A DNA stretch of 64,000 nt from Luoshenia tenuis. GTDB taxonomy: Bacteria; Bacillota; Clostridia; Christensenellales; GCA-900066905. A model generated the notes under the pieces. The model saw nothing but the letters and a program-made list of their open reading frames with translations, did not search any database and was not told the DNA's origin. Position 1 is the first letter of the stretch. Each line of letters opens with the position of its first letter. Shown here piece after piece: positions 8,253 through 16,214 of the stretch. Where the stretch lies: positions 868,001 to 932,000 of the forward strand of contig NZ_JACRSO010000001.1 in NCBI RefSeq assembly GCF_014384745.1, written 5' to 3'. Position numbers and translations under genes: made by a program.

Positions 8253-9050
8253 TTAGCTACACCGCCTTTCCAGTTCCGCCGCCATCTCCTGCACGGTATT
8301 GATCTGCTCAAAGCCCTGGCCCAGGCGCAGCGCCAGCCCCGGTATCTGTGCTGGCAGCAGGGCCGCGCGGGCCAGCAGCGCCTCATCCCGCATGACCGTG
8401 TGCACCGGCCCGTCGCCGATCAGCTCACCCTCGCAAAGCACCAGGACCCGCTGTGCGTAGTCCTGCACCAGCTCCATATCGTGGGTGATCATTAAAATCG
8501 TAGTCCCGCCAGCGTTAAGCTCGCACAGCAGCGACATGATCCTGACGCACTCCTGATAATTCAGCCCCGTTGTGGGTTCGTCCAGGATCAGGATATCCGG
8601 GCGGGCGGCGATCACGGAGGCCAGGGCAATGCGCTGGCGTTCTCCCCGGCTCATGGAGAAGGGCACCCTATCGCCCTCAAAGCCAAAAGCATCCAGCACT
8701 GCCCGGCAGCGGGCCGCGCGGGCAGCCTCATCGCTTATCGCAAACTGCAAACCAAAGCCGATCTCCTTTTCCACCGTCGGCTGGCAGATCTGCCGGTCCG
8801 GATTCTGAAACAGAAAACCTACGTCCTTTGCCAGCGTGCTGGTGGGGACGCTGCGCGTATCCTGCCCTTTCACAAAGACATGCCCCTCCTGGGGCTTGAG
8901 CAGACCGTTGCACAGCTTGCTTACCGTCGATTTACCGGCGCCGTTGGCCCCGACCAATACGGCAAAGTCGCCTTTGTTCAGTTCAAAGTTCAGCGCCTTG
9001 ACCTGCGCGCCGCCCGGATAGCGAAAGGATACGTTTTCAAACCGGATCAT
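8253..9050 (-). CDS. ecfA2: ECF transporter ATP-binding subunit (EcfA, second copy)
   Basis: A 265-residue ABC ATPase. Walker A is GANGAGKST (about residue 37), the signature is MSRGERQRIAL, and Walker B is ILILDEPTTGLN, followed by the H-loop ITHDMEL. The signature has SRGER instead of SGGQ, as often seen in one partner of ECF heterodimers. It starts inside the end of the upstream ecfA (4-base overlap ATGA-type) and its stop lies one base before ecfT, so translation is coupled. Together with the neighbouring ATPase it should form the heterodimeric motor of a dedicated ECF transporter. Confidence 0.92.
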   Translation of the reverse strand: MIRFENVSFRYPGGAQVKALNFELNKGDFAVLVGANGAGKSTVSKLCNGLLKPQEGHVFVKGQDTRSVPTSTLAKDVGFLFQNPDRQICQPTVEKEIGFGLQFAISDEAARAARCRAVLDAFGFEGDRVPFSMSRGERQRIALASVIAARPDILILDEPTTGLNYQECVRIMSLLCELNAGGTTILMITHDMELVQDYAQRVLVLCEGELIGDGPVHTVMRDEALLARAALLPAQIPGLALRLGQGFEQINTVQEMAAELERRCS

Positions 9051-9889
9051 GCGCCCATCACCCGCCTTGCCATTTGCTCCGCCTCGTCCAGGTTGAGCGG
9101 GGTCGGCCCGTCATACAGGCCCCTATCGCGCAGCTCTTCCGCCAGCGAGACCACGCGCGGCACGTTGATCCCCATCCGCCGCAGCGCCTCGCTGTGGCCC
9201 AAAACCTCGCGCACGCCGCCATCATAGGCCACGCCGCCCTTTTCCATCACCACAAGCCGCCCCGCAAATTCGCTAAGCAGCATGATTTTCTGCTCTACCA
9301 CGACGATCGTTGTCCCATAATCCCGGTTAAGCTTCCTTAAAAGTTCAAAGATCTGCCGGCTGCTGCGGGGGTCCAGCTCGCCCGTAGGCTCATCCAGCAC
9401 CAGTATCTCCGGCTGCAAAGCTAGAATGGCTGCAATGGCCACCTTTTGCTTTTGCCCGCCGCTTAAGGTGTCCAGGGCCCGGTGGCGCAGGTTTTCGATT
9501 CCGGTCATCTCCAGCGCCTGTACCAACCGCTGTGCCACCAGCTCGCGCGGCGTCCCGTAATTCTCCAGGCCGAAGATCACTTCGTCCTCCACGGTCATGG
9601 CCGTAAGCTGGCTTTCAATATCCTGGAAAACGCTGCCCACCGTCAATGCCAGTTCATCCGGCCGGGTCTCCACCGTATCCTGTCCTTTTACGCACACGCT
9701 TCCGTAAAAATCGCCGGTGTAGTGGTGCGGCACCACGCCCCCGATGGCGTAGATCAGCGTAGACTTTCCCGCGCCGCTGGCGCCGATAACACCCACAAAG
9801 TCGCCCTTTGCTATATCCATATCCACATTTTGTAGGGCAAAGCCCTCGTCGCCCTGATATTTAAAGCTCAAATCCCGAATCCGGATCAT
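9047..9889 (-). CDS. ecfA1: ECF transporter ATP-binding subunit (EcfA, first copy)
   Basis: A 280-residue ABC ATPase. Walker A is GASGAGKST, the signature LSGGQKQKVAI and Walker B ILVLDEPTGELD, with the usual D-loop after it. An AAAGGCGG ribosome site lies 7 bases before the ATG; the gene starts 15 bases after the TrpP-like gene. It is the canonical partner of the second ATPase (which has a changed signature), so the motor is probably asymmetric. The assignment of A1 versus A2 numbering is arbitrary here. Confidence 0.92.
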   Translation of the reverse strand: MIRIRDLSFKYQGDEGFALQNVDMDIAKGDFVGVIGASGAGKSTLIYAIGGVVPHHYTGDFYGSVCVKGQDTVETRPDELALTVGSVFQDIESQLTAMTVEDEVIFGLENYGTPRELVAQRLVQALEMTGIENLRHRALDTLSGGQKQKVAIAAILALQPEILVLDEPTGELDPRSSRQIFELLRKLNRDYGTTIVVVEQKIMLLSEFAGRLVVMEKGGVAYDGGVREVLGHSEALRRMGINVPRVVSLAEELRDRGLYDGPTPLNLDEAEQMARRVMGA

Positions 9890-9904
9890 GGTGTTACCGC
9901 CTTT

Positions 9905-10489
9905 CTATTTGCGCCGAAAAGCCAGTTTCAGCGGCGGGAATAGCACCTGCACGATCACCGCGTTAATGGTAGCCGTGCCAAAGATGATGGCCATAAAGGC
10001 TGCCAGCGGCGTGGGGGTGATATCCGCCCCCGTATAGTACATCAAATACATGATGCCGATAAAGGCGAACCCGCTGACCAGCGTGGCCAGAAAGGTGCAT
10101 ACCACAGGCGCCAATGAAAATTTGCCGATCTTCATGGGGATCTTCATCAGCAGCACCATGGCGACCGCGCCCACCAGTTCGCTGGCAATGTTGATATACG
10201 GCTGCCCCGGGAAGAACTGGCAGATCGCCCCGGCCAGCAGGCCGATGATCGCCGCCTCGTAAACCTTGGGCCGGATCAGCAGCATCACCAGACAGTACAT
10301 GGCTATGATGAAATTGGGTTTCATCCCAAAGTTGATGACGGAGCCTACAAAGAATTTAAGCACCGCGCCGGCGGCCAGCAAAATGCCGATCAGCAATATC
10401 TCCGAGATGCCCAACCCCTTTTTCTCCTGCACGGCGACCACCCGCTTTTGTGCGTTTTGTTCCTGTGTCCGTTTCTCCATCGTTTCCAT
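9905..10489 (-). CDS. trpP: Tryptophan transport protein TrpP-like (ECF S component)
   Basis: A 194-residue membrane protein with about six hydrophobic segments after a charged 25-residue N-terminus. The stretches INFGMKPNFIIAMYCLVML, AGAICQFFPGQPYINIAS and TATINAVIVQVLFPPL resemble TrpP/YhaG tryptophan transporters of Bacillota. The gene is the first of an operon with two EcfA ATPases and EcfT, so it is probably the substrate-binding S component of that importer. Upstream lies a T-box whose specifier loop can be read as UGG (Trp), which independently points to tryptophan. An AAAGGATGG ribosome site precedes the ATG. Substrate remains an inference from family plus T-box. Confidence 0.8.
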   Translation of the reverse strand: METMEKRTQEQNAQKRVVAVQEKKGLGISEILLIGILLAAGAVLKFFVGSVINFGMKPNFIIAMYCLVMLLIRPKVYEAAIIGLLAGAICQFFPGQPYINIASELVGAVAMVLLMKIPMKIGKFSLAPVVCTFLATLVSGFAFIGIMYLMYYTGADITPTPLAAFMAIIFGTATINAVIVQVLFPPLKLAFRRK

Positions 10490-10548
10490 TTTCCAACCAT
10501 CCTTTCAAATTTTCGGCTGGCGTAAGAGAAAAGGACGATTCAGGCAAA

Positions 10549-10831
10549 TAAAAAAGCCTGCCCCTTCTATAAGGGCAGACTGAATATCTGCGGTACCACC
10601 TTATACGGCCCCAACGCACCATCGCATCAAGGCCCCTCTCTTACAAAAATGCCAACACATTTTCTGCCGTTAACGCCGGCCTACGTCTTAGATACTGGGC
10701 CGGTGACCCCGGCCTTTCCCCTCGCCCTCAGTGGACCATTTGCCGCGCCGCTCTCCACGGGACTTCCACCATCGCCCGCTCTCTGTAGGTGCGCTCTGCG
10801 GTTTAACTTCCACATCAAAGGTTTTTTGATT
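10549..10831 (-). promoter_or_regulatory. T-box leader, probably tRNA-Trp responsive
   Basis: The minus strand holds the T-box core AAGGTGGTACCGCAGA (about 10589-10604) followed by a terminator, CTGCCC/GGGGCAG plus a T-run (10550-10580). Stem I elements are upstream: AGAGAGCGGGCGATGGTGGAAG in its distal part (two pieces, 10765-10785). The 3' side of stem I reads GCAAATGGTCCAC, giving TGG at 10736-10738 as the most likely specifier codon. Low charged tRNA-Trp would favour the antiterminator and turn on the trpP-ecf operon. Reading of the specifier is by eye. Confidence 0.85.
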
Positions 10832-10837
10832 GGTTAA

Positions 10838-10867
10838 AAAATAGCACAAATACAATCCCGTTGTCAA
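10838..10867 (-). promoter_or_regulatory. Promoter of the T-box/trpP operon
   Basis: TTGACA (10862-10867), 18-base spacer, TATTTT (10838-10843) on the minus strand, placed just before the T-box stem I. Confidence 0.65.
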
Positions 10868-11039
10868 CCTATTTTTAAAAATAATTTTCGCCCTTTCTTT
10901 TTCATCTTCCCGCACAAGGCCCATTACCAGCACCGCACGCGCCCGCGCGGCCCCTGTTTTGCCATCCATCCGGCGGGGCGGCGGCATGCGCAATTTTTCT
11001 CCTCTCTGCATATCATGCCTGTAAGGAGGGATGATGCAA

Positions 11040-11708
11040 ATGGCATGTGAAATTACTATAACCGAGCAGCAGCTGACCCAAGAACTGGAGTATGATTTTA
11101 CTCCTATCCTGCACTACGATATCCGCTATCCCCAATTCGAGGGAGAGGGATGCGAAAAGGGCCTGGAAAAGATCAACGCCTTTTACAGCCAGTGCGCCCA
11201 ACGTTTGGCCCTTTACGCCTGTAAGGATTTGTTTGCAGCCGCCGCTGACCAGTACGACTACGACCAGGAAAACGGCTTCCCCGTCATGCCCTACGAGCTG
11301 GTGGCCAACTATACGGTCACCCTAAATAACGGCTGTACCCTCAGCCTCTACTGGGACCAATACATATTTACCGGCGGCGCCCACGGCAATACCACCCGTT
11401 ACGGCCACTCCTGGGACGCGAAAACGGGCTGCGCGTTGACGCTGCAGGACTTCTTCCCGCGCAATTTCGACTATAAAATTGATCTGACCGAGCAGATCAT
11501 CGGCCAGATCGCCGAGCAGATCGCCGCGGGCAATGATATTTACTTTGACAATTATGAGGAGAACGTCATTGCCGAATTCAACCCTCAGAATTTCTACCTG
11601 ACCCCGGAGGGGCTAGTCATCTTTTACCAGCAGTACGCCATCGCGCCCTATTCCAGCGGCATCATGGAATTTACCATCCCCTATTACCCCTGCGCCCTGC
11701 CCCGGTAG
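11040..11708 (+). CDS. DUF3298/DUF4163-like protein
   Basis: A 222-residue protein. The C-terminal half has the hallmark of the DUF3298 (RsiV/PdaC-type) fold: YIFTGGAHGNTTRYGHSWD then TGCALTLQDFFP, and the final GLVIFYQQYAIAPYSSGI stretch. The N-terminal half (TQELEYDFTPILHYDIRYPQF) fits the companion DUF4163 domain. No signal peptide or membrane anchor is visible, unlike most relatives, so it may be cytoplasmic. Three in-frame ATGs occur; the one at 11040 is preferred because AAGGAGG ends 10 bases before it, while the first two are too close. Molecular function unknown. Confidence 0.75.
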   Translation: MACEITITEQQLTQELEYDFTPILHYDIRYPQFEGEGCEKGLEKINAFYSQCAQRLALYACKDLFAAAADQYDYDQENGFPVMPYELVANYTVTLNNGCTLSLYWDQYIFTGGAHGNTTRYGHSWDAKTGCALTLQDFFPRNFDYKIDLTEQIIGQIAEQIAAGNDIYFDNYEENVIAEFNPQNFYLTPEGLVIFYQQYAIAPYSSGIMEFTIPYYPCALPR

Positions 11709-11715
11709 AGCAAAG

Positions 11716-11747
11716 AAAAGGCTCCGGCAAAATGCCGGAGCCTTTTT
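11716..11747. terminator. Bidirectional terminator
   Basis: AAAAGGCTCCGGC/GCCGGAGCCTTTTT stem with 5-base loop between converging genes. Confidence 0.85.
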
Positions 11748-11759
11748 CATCGTCGCGCT

Positions 11760-13334
11760 TTAGATCAATCCCTTTTCCGTCAGAAAATCGCGCGCTACCT
11801 GCTGGGCGTCTTTGCCCTCTACGTCCACCTGGTAGTTCATATTGCGCATAGTAGGCTCATCCAGCACGCCGTCCAGCTTGGCCAGCACCCCCTCTAATTC
11901 CGGATGCTGCTCCAGGGTTTCCTCACGCACCAAGTTGATGGCATAATAGGGCGGGAAAAAGTTGCGGTCGTCCTCCAGGGTCGTCAGCTGAGTCTTTTCC
12001 AGCATTGCATCGGTGGAGAACGCATCAATGATGTCCACCTGAGCGCTGGTGATCGCCTGATAGCGAATATTGGCCGCCAGGCCGTTTTCCTCCTTGAAAT
12101 TTATGCCGTATTCTTCTTTCAAGCTGGGCAGGTTATCCTCGCGCTGGATAAAGTCCACCGTAGCGCCCAGCCGCAGCTCCGAGGAGACTGCCGCCAGGTC
12201 GGAGAGCTTTTCCAGGTTATATTGCTGCGCCGTTTCCGGACGCACGCTAAGCACATAGTTATTATTAAAGCCCAGGGGCTGGGAGACCCGGATACCGAAC
12301 TGCTCCTGCATCATGGTCTTGACCGTATCGTAAACCCCATCCACATCGCTGGAGATGGGCTGTTGCAGCATGCCGGTCAGCGCCGTGCCGGTATAGCTGG
12401 TCACCATATCGATACTGCCGCCCTTGAGGGCGTTAAAGCAGATGGTCGTCCCATTCAGGTTGAATTTCTGCTCCACAGTCAAATCGGTATTCGCTTCGAT
12501 CAGCTCACTATACACATAACCAAGGATGATGGCCTCGGTAAAGTTTGAGGTGCCGATGACGACGGTACGATCCTGCCCGCCCATGCTCTCTGCGATATTG
12601 GTGCCGATGGGCAGCGCCACCAAAATACCGCATAGGGCAAAAACAACGGCCTTTTGCCGCCTGCGCTTTTTGCGGGATACGTGTTGGATCTGGTCCGCGG
12701 GTTTAAGCCCCTCGGGGGTGATCACCTTTTCCAGCTTGGAGAGGATAAAATCCAACAGCAGCGCCAGTAGCGAGGCCGGAATGGCGCCCAGCAGCACCAT
12801 CGCTGGGTCGCCGGAGTTCAGCCCCAGGTTGATAAACCAGCCCAGGCCGCCCGCGCCCACAAAGGAGGCAATGGTCATCGTACCCACGGCCGTTACTGCG
12901 GATATGCGCACGCCTGCCATGATAAAGGGGGCGGCGATAGGCAGCTGCACCTTAAACAGCCGCTGGGTTCGGTTCAGGCCCGTTCCCCGTGCCGCCTCGA
13001 TCATCTTAGGGTCGATCCCCGAGATGCCAGTATAGGTGTTTTTAATGATGGGCAGCAGCGCATAGACGATGACCATAATGATGGCCGGCTTGGTGCCGAT
13101 GCCCACAAAGGGCACCGCAAAGGCCAGCAGCGCCAGGCTGGGGATGGACTGGAACACATTGGCGATGCCGATCACGATGCTGGAGACCTTTTTGCTGCGG
13201 CAGATCAAAATGCCCAGCGGCACGCCGATGGCCAGCGAGATCAGAACCGCGATGGTGGTCATGTTCATATGCTCGACGAACAGGTCCAACAGCTCCCATC
13301 GCTTATCCACAAGCAGCGTAAAAAAGTTAGACAC
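11760..13334 (-). CDS. Osmoprotectant ABC transporter, fused permease and substrate-binding protein (OpuC type)
   Basis: A 524-residue fusion. Residues 1-205 form a BPD-type permease with about five membrane segments and the ATPase-contact loop EAARGTGLNRTQRLFKVQLP. A basic linker and a membrane segment follow at about 225-250. Residues 255-524 form an OpuAC-type binding domain (IGTSNFTEAIILG, MVTSYTGTALTGML, FPPYYAINLV) that would sit on the outside of the membrane and bind glycine betaine, carnitine or choline. Such permease-binding protein fusions are known in OpuA/Bus-type systems. It overlaps the end of the ATPase gene by 8 bases. The exact substrate is not predictable. Confidence 0.9.
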   Translation of the reverse strand: MSNFFTLLVDKRWELLDLFVEHMNMTTIAVLISLAIGVPLGILICRSKKVSSIVIGIANVFQSIPSLALLAFAVPFVGIGTKPAIIMVIVYALLPIIKNTYTGISGIDPKMIEAARGTGLNRTQRLFKVQLPIAAPFIMAGVRISAVTAVGTMTIASFVGAGGLGWFINLGLNSGDPAMVLLGAIPASLLALLLDFILSKLEKVITPEGLKPADQIQHVSRKKRRRQKAVVFALCGILVALPIGTNIAESMGGQDRTVVIGTSNFTEAIILGYVYSELIEANTDLTVEQKFNLNGTTICFNALKGGSIDMVTSYTGTALTGMLQQPISSDVDGVYDTVKTMMQEQFGIRVSQPLGFNNNYVLSVRPETAQQYNLEKLSDLAAVSSELRLGATVDFIQREDNLPSLKEEYGINFKEENGLAANIRYQAITSAQVDIIDAFSTDAMLEKTQLTTLEDDRNFFPPYYAINLVREETLEQHPELEGVLAKLDGVLDEPTMRNMNYQVDVEGKDAQQVARDFLTEKGLI

Positions 13335-14463
13335 CCAGCATCCCCTCCTCTCCTTCGTCCATATACTGCTTACTCAGGGTAGCCAGCAGGCTGCTCTTGG
13401 TCAGGTAGCCCACCAGCTCATCTTCATGTGTGATGACCGGGATGATGCCGGACTGGTTATAGTCGATGGTATTGATAATATCCTGCAGCGAATCATCCTC
13501 GTACACGGTACGGTAATCCTCCGAGATAAAGTGCTCCAGGGGGATGGTGTAATCCTTAAAATTGCGCAGGTCTTTCAGCCGCACGATGCCCACCAGCTTG
13601 CGCCCCTCTGTGACCAAGGCGCTGTCTACCTTGCGGTGGTTCATGCTCTGCACCGCCTGTATCGCCGTGCGCCCTCTGGAGATGCGGCAGGGGTCCACCT
13701 CCATAATATCCCCAGCTTTGATAAACTCAGGGCTGGACCAGATGCGGTTCTTGCCCACAAACTGCTCCACATAGCTGCTGGCCGGGTGGCGCAGCACCTG
13801 CTCGGGGGTATCCAGCTGCACGATGCGTCCGTCCTGGATGATACAAATTCGGTCCGCCAGGCGGATCGCCTCGTCCATATCGTGGGTTACGAATACGATC
13901 GTCTTGTGGAACTGATGCTGCAGGTTGTAGATCTCATCTTGCAGCTCGTTGCGCGTAACCGGGTCCAAGGCGCTAAAGGGTTCGTCCATCAAAATAATAT
14001 CCGGATTTACCGAGAAAGCCCGGGCCACGCCCACGCGCTGCTTTTGGCCGCCGCTGAGCTGGGCCGGGTACAGGTCGCGGTATAAGTTGGGCTCCAGGTT
14101 GACCATGCGCAGCAGCTCATCCACCCGCTGTTCGATCTGCGCCTGAGGCTGCTTTAGCATTTTGGGGATCACGCCAATATTCTCTCCAATGGTCATGTGC
14201 GGGAACAGCCCGCCATCCTGCACCACATAGCCTATCTTCCGGCGCAAAAGGGTACCGCTGATCTTGTTGATACTCTCCCCATCGATGCGAATATCGCCCC
14301 GGTCAAAGGAGATCAGCTTATTGATCATCTTGAGCAGCGTAGTTTTGCCGCAGCCGCTGGAACCGATAAGCACAAAAATCTCATCCGACCGGATCTCCAT
14401 ATTGATATCGTATAACACAGATTTACTTTTGTAGGCTTTATAGACGCCCTCAAATTCGATCAT
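13327..14463 (-). CDS. Osmoprotectant ABC transporter ATP-binding protein with CBS domains
   Basis: A 378-residue ABC ATPase of the quaternary-amine uptake family. Walker A is GSSGCGKTT, the signature LSGGQKQRVGVARAF and Walker B ILMDEPFSALD. After about residue 250 come two CBS motifs (GRTAIQAVQSMNHRKVDSAL and SLQDIINTIDYNQSGIIPVI) that in OpuA-type systems sense ionic strength or a nucleotide such as c-di-AMP. The start is the ATG at 14463 with GAGGAGG seven bases upstream. It is the first gene of a two-gene operon with the fused permease/binding protein. Confidence 0.93.
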   Translation of the reverse strand: MIEFEGVYKAYKSKSVLYDINMEIRSDEIFVLIGSSGCGKTTLLKMINKLISFDRGDIRIDGESINKISGTLLRRKIGYVVQDGGLFPHMTIGENIGVIPKMLKQPQAQIEQRVDELLRMVNLEPNLYRDLYPAQLSGGQKQRVGVARAFSVNPDIILMDEPFSALDPVTRNELQDEIYNLQHQFHKTIVFVTHDMDEAIRLADRICIIQDGRIVQLDTPEQVLRHPASSYVEQFVGKNRIWSSPEFIKAGDIMEVDPCRISRGRTAIQAVQSMNHRKVDSALVTEGRKLVGIVRLKDLRNFKDYTIPLEHFISEDYRTVYEDDSLQDIINTIDYNQSGIIPVITHEDELVGYLTKSSLLATLSKQYMDEGEEGMLGV

Positions 14464-14557
14464 ATCTTCCCTCCTCGTATAGTTTTGCTCGAAATGACCA
14501 TCCATAATCCGCAGAATTTACGCAAATATGAATAAAAAAAATGTGTTAATTATATTA

Positions 14558-14587
14558 ATTATAACCACAAAGGGCAGCAAAAGTCAA
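14558..14587 (-). promoter_or_regulatory. Promoter of the osmoprotectant operon
   Basis: TTGACT (14582-14587), 18-base spacer, TATAAT (14558-14563) on the minus strand. Confidence 0.65.
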
Positions 14588-14644
14588 ATTAGCATTCCAT
14601 TAATACCTGTGCAGTAGGGGGTTCATGCGCAGGCACACCCATGC

Positions 14645-14650
14645 TATAAT
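14645..14650 (+). promoter_or_regulatory. Extended -10 promoter of the 119-residue protein gene
   Basis: TGCTATAAT (TG at 14642-14643, TATAAT at 14645-14650) is an extended -10 element; the -35 region is weak. Start predicted near 14657. Confidence 0.55.
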
Positions 14651-14709
14651 AGCGTTAAAAGTAAGTTAACTTGCTCCGCCGGCTAAAAAACAGAAAGCGA
14701 GGTATCCTT

Positions 14710-15069
14710 ATGTTCCATACGTTCCATGAGATGATTGCCGCCGCTATTGCCCATATCTTAGATGAGCCCTGGGGCCGCATTGCCAGCAGCGGCAAATTTA
14801 CCCCCTACAGCCTGACGTTCCCCAATCCCGAGCAGGATACCTATTGTGATGAATTTAAACTGTTGATCCGCGCCGGATATCAAACCGCGCAAGAGCGCGT
14901 GCTGGAGGTGGGCGCAGGTTTTGAGGGCGGCGATAAATACCGTATGAATTATCTCTTTTACGCCTCTAAAGCGGAATTGGAACGATTTTTAAGGCGGCAG
15001 GACACGCCCGCCGAGATCGAAAAGCTGCTGCGCCAGCTCTCCTCCGTCTATCAGCGATCTGACGATTAG
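14710..15069 (+). CDS. Conserved-looking protein of unknown function
   Basis: A 119-residue soluble, acidic protein that I do not recognise. It begins MFHTFHEMIAAAIAHILDEP and ends with a charged helix rich in Glu/Leu/Arg (KAELERFLRRQDTPAEIEKL). There is no signal peptide, membrane segment or metal-binding motif. The ATG at 14710 has a moderate AGCGAGG ribosome site and follows an extended -10 promoter by about 55 bases. A strong terminator follows, so it is a complete single-gene unit, which favours a real gene. It diverges from the osmoprotectant operon. Confidence 0.65.
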   Translation: MFHTFHEMIAAAIAHILDEPWGRIASSGKFTPYSLTFPNPEQDTYCDEFKLLIRAGYQTAQERVLEVGAGFEGGDKYRMNYLFYASKAELERFLRRQDTPAEIEKLLRQLSSVYQRSDD

Positions 15070-15077
15070 TCCAAGCC

Positions 15078-15108
15078 AATGCCCCACAGGCAACTCCTGT
15101 GGGGCATT
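15078..15108. terminator. Bidirectional terminator
   Basis: AATGCCCCACAGG/CCTGTGGGGCATT, 13-bp perfect stem with 5-base loop between converging genes. Confidence 0.75.
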
Positions 15109-15122
15109 TCGTTCTAGTGTAT

Positions 15123-15620
15123 TTAAGCTTTTAACCCGATCTCTTTAAGCCAGGCCAGCACCTTGGCGCGGGCGCCTGCGCCGCCGTCGCCATAGGTTTC
15201 AAAGGCGCGCCGCACGGTTGCATGGGGACATAGCCGCTGAATATCCCGCTCAATATGGCCTAACCCTCCGCCGCCATGGGTACAAAAAGGCGCCACCGTT
15301 TTTCCATTTAGATCGTTTTCCGTCAAGAAAGTAGCAATGGGCGGCGCCACCGTGCTCCACCAGTTAGGCGTGCCGATCAGAACCACATCATACTCCGCCG
15401 GGTCAGGCACCGCATCCGGCGCCAGCGCCGGCAAGAACCCCCTTTGTATTTCCCCCTTAGCCTGTGCCACCACAGTGTTATAATCCTGGGGATAAGCGGC
15501 CTGCGGCCGTATTTCAGCCAATACTCCGCCGCTCTCCTGGCCGATCAACCTGGCGATCGTTTCCGTATTGCCTGAATGGGAATAATAGACGACTAATATT
15601 TTACCGTTATTCTGCTCCAT
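15123..15620 (-). CDS. Flavodoxin family protein
   Basis: A 165-residue FMN-binding electron carrier or quinone/NADH-linked reductase domain. The phosphate-binding loop YYSHSGNTETIA lies right after the first strand (residues 12-23). The second and third FMN loops read IGTPNWWSTVAPPIATFL and FCTHGGGGLGHIERD. The family variant with WW in the second loop is common in Clostridia. It ends with a terminal Lys-rich helix. The gene sits 14 bases after a cupin gene and is probably co-transcribed with it, suggesting a small redox or detoxification operon. Confidence 0.9.
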   Translation of the reverse strand: MEQNNGKILVVYYSHSGNTETIARLIGQESGGVLAEIRPQAAYPQDYNTVVAQAKGEIQRGFLPALAPDAVPDPAEYDVVLIGTPNWWSTVAPPIATFLTENDLNGKTVAPFCTHGGGGLGHIERDIQRLCPHATVRRAFETYGDGGAGARAKVLAWLKEIGLKA

Positions 15621-15634
15621 TTTTCTTCCTCCTC

Positions 15635-16048
15635 TTATTTTAACGCCTGGTAAAACGCCTCATCCACGGGTTCCAGCCATTGGGCCGGCCCTGCCTGGCA
15701 GTTGGTCTCGATGGAGATATGGGACATCTCTGTATCCCGCGCTGCCCCATGCCAGTGTTTGACATCCGCCGGGATGGTCACCACATCGCCCGGGTGCAAT
15801 TCCCGTGCCATCTTTCCTTCCTCCTGATACCAGCCCCTGCCAGAGGTGACAAGCAGAATCTGCCCGCCCGGATGGCGGTGCCAGTTATTGCGGCAGCCCG
15901 GCTCAAAGGTCACATTGCCGATGGGGCAGTTCCACGCATTTCCCCCCGGGACCAGCATATGCAAATAGGCCTTCCCTATAAAATTAGGGGACAGCTCCGG
16001 CGGCATCTTTTCTCCGCGCGGAAATATACCGTTATCCAATCCGTTCAT
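15635..16048 (-). CDS. Cupin-domain protein
   Basis: A 137-residue single cupin barrel. The metal-binding motif 1 reads GCRNNWHRHPGGQILLV (two His and, further on, Gln in place of the usual Glu), and motif 2 is PGDVVTIPADVKHWHGA with the last metal-site His. Such short cupins often accompany flavodoxins, nitroreductases or carboxymuconolactone decarboxylases. The ATG at 16048 has GGGAGTG nine bases upstream and was preferred over an ATG eight codons earlier. Substrate unknown; probably in one transcript with the flavodoxin. Confidence 0.85.
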   Translation of the reverse strand: MNGLDNGIFPRGEKMPPELSPNFIGKAYLHMLVPGGNAWNCPIGNVTFEPGCRNNWHRHPGGQILLVTSGRGWYQEEGKMARELHPGDVVTIPADVKHWHGAARDTEMSHISIETNCQAGPAQWLEPVDEAFYQALK

Positions 16049-16161
16049 TTTCAACACTCCCATCCTCGTCAAATCGGCTTTTGCCCTTTACGCCCTCATT
16101 GTACCGCCTGGAGCAAACTCCAAGTCAATACATCACATCGATTTTTTATCCCAGATCATAA

Positions 16162-16190
16162 AAAGCCCTTCCGCCTCATGGAAGGGCTTT
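16162..16190 (-). terminator. Terminator after the DUF1848 gene
   Basis: AAAGCCCTTCC/GGAAGGGCTTT stem; on the minus strand it is followed by TTTTTAT. Confidence 0.75.
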
Positions 16191-16214
16191 GGAACGCGCT
16201 GAGCATTGATCCGC

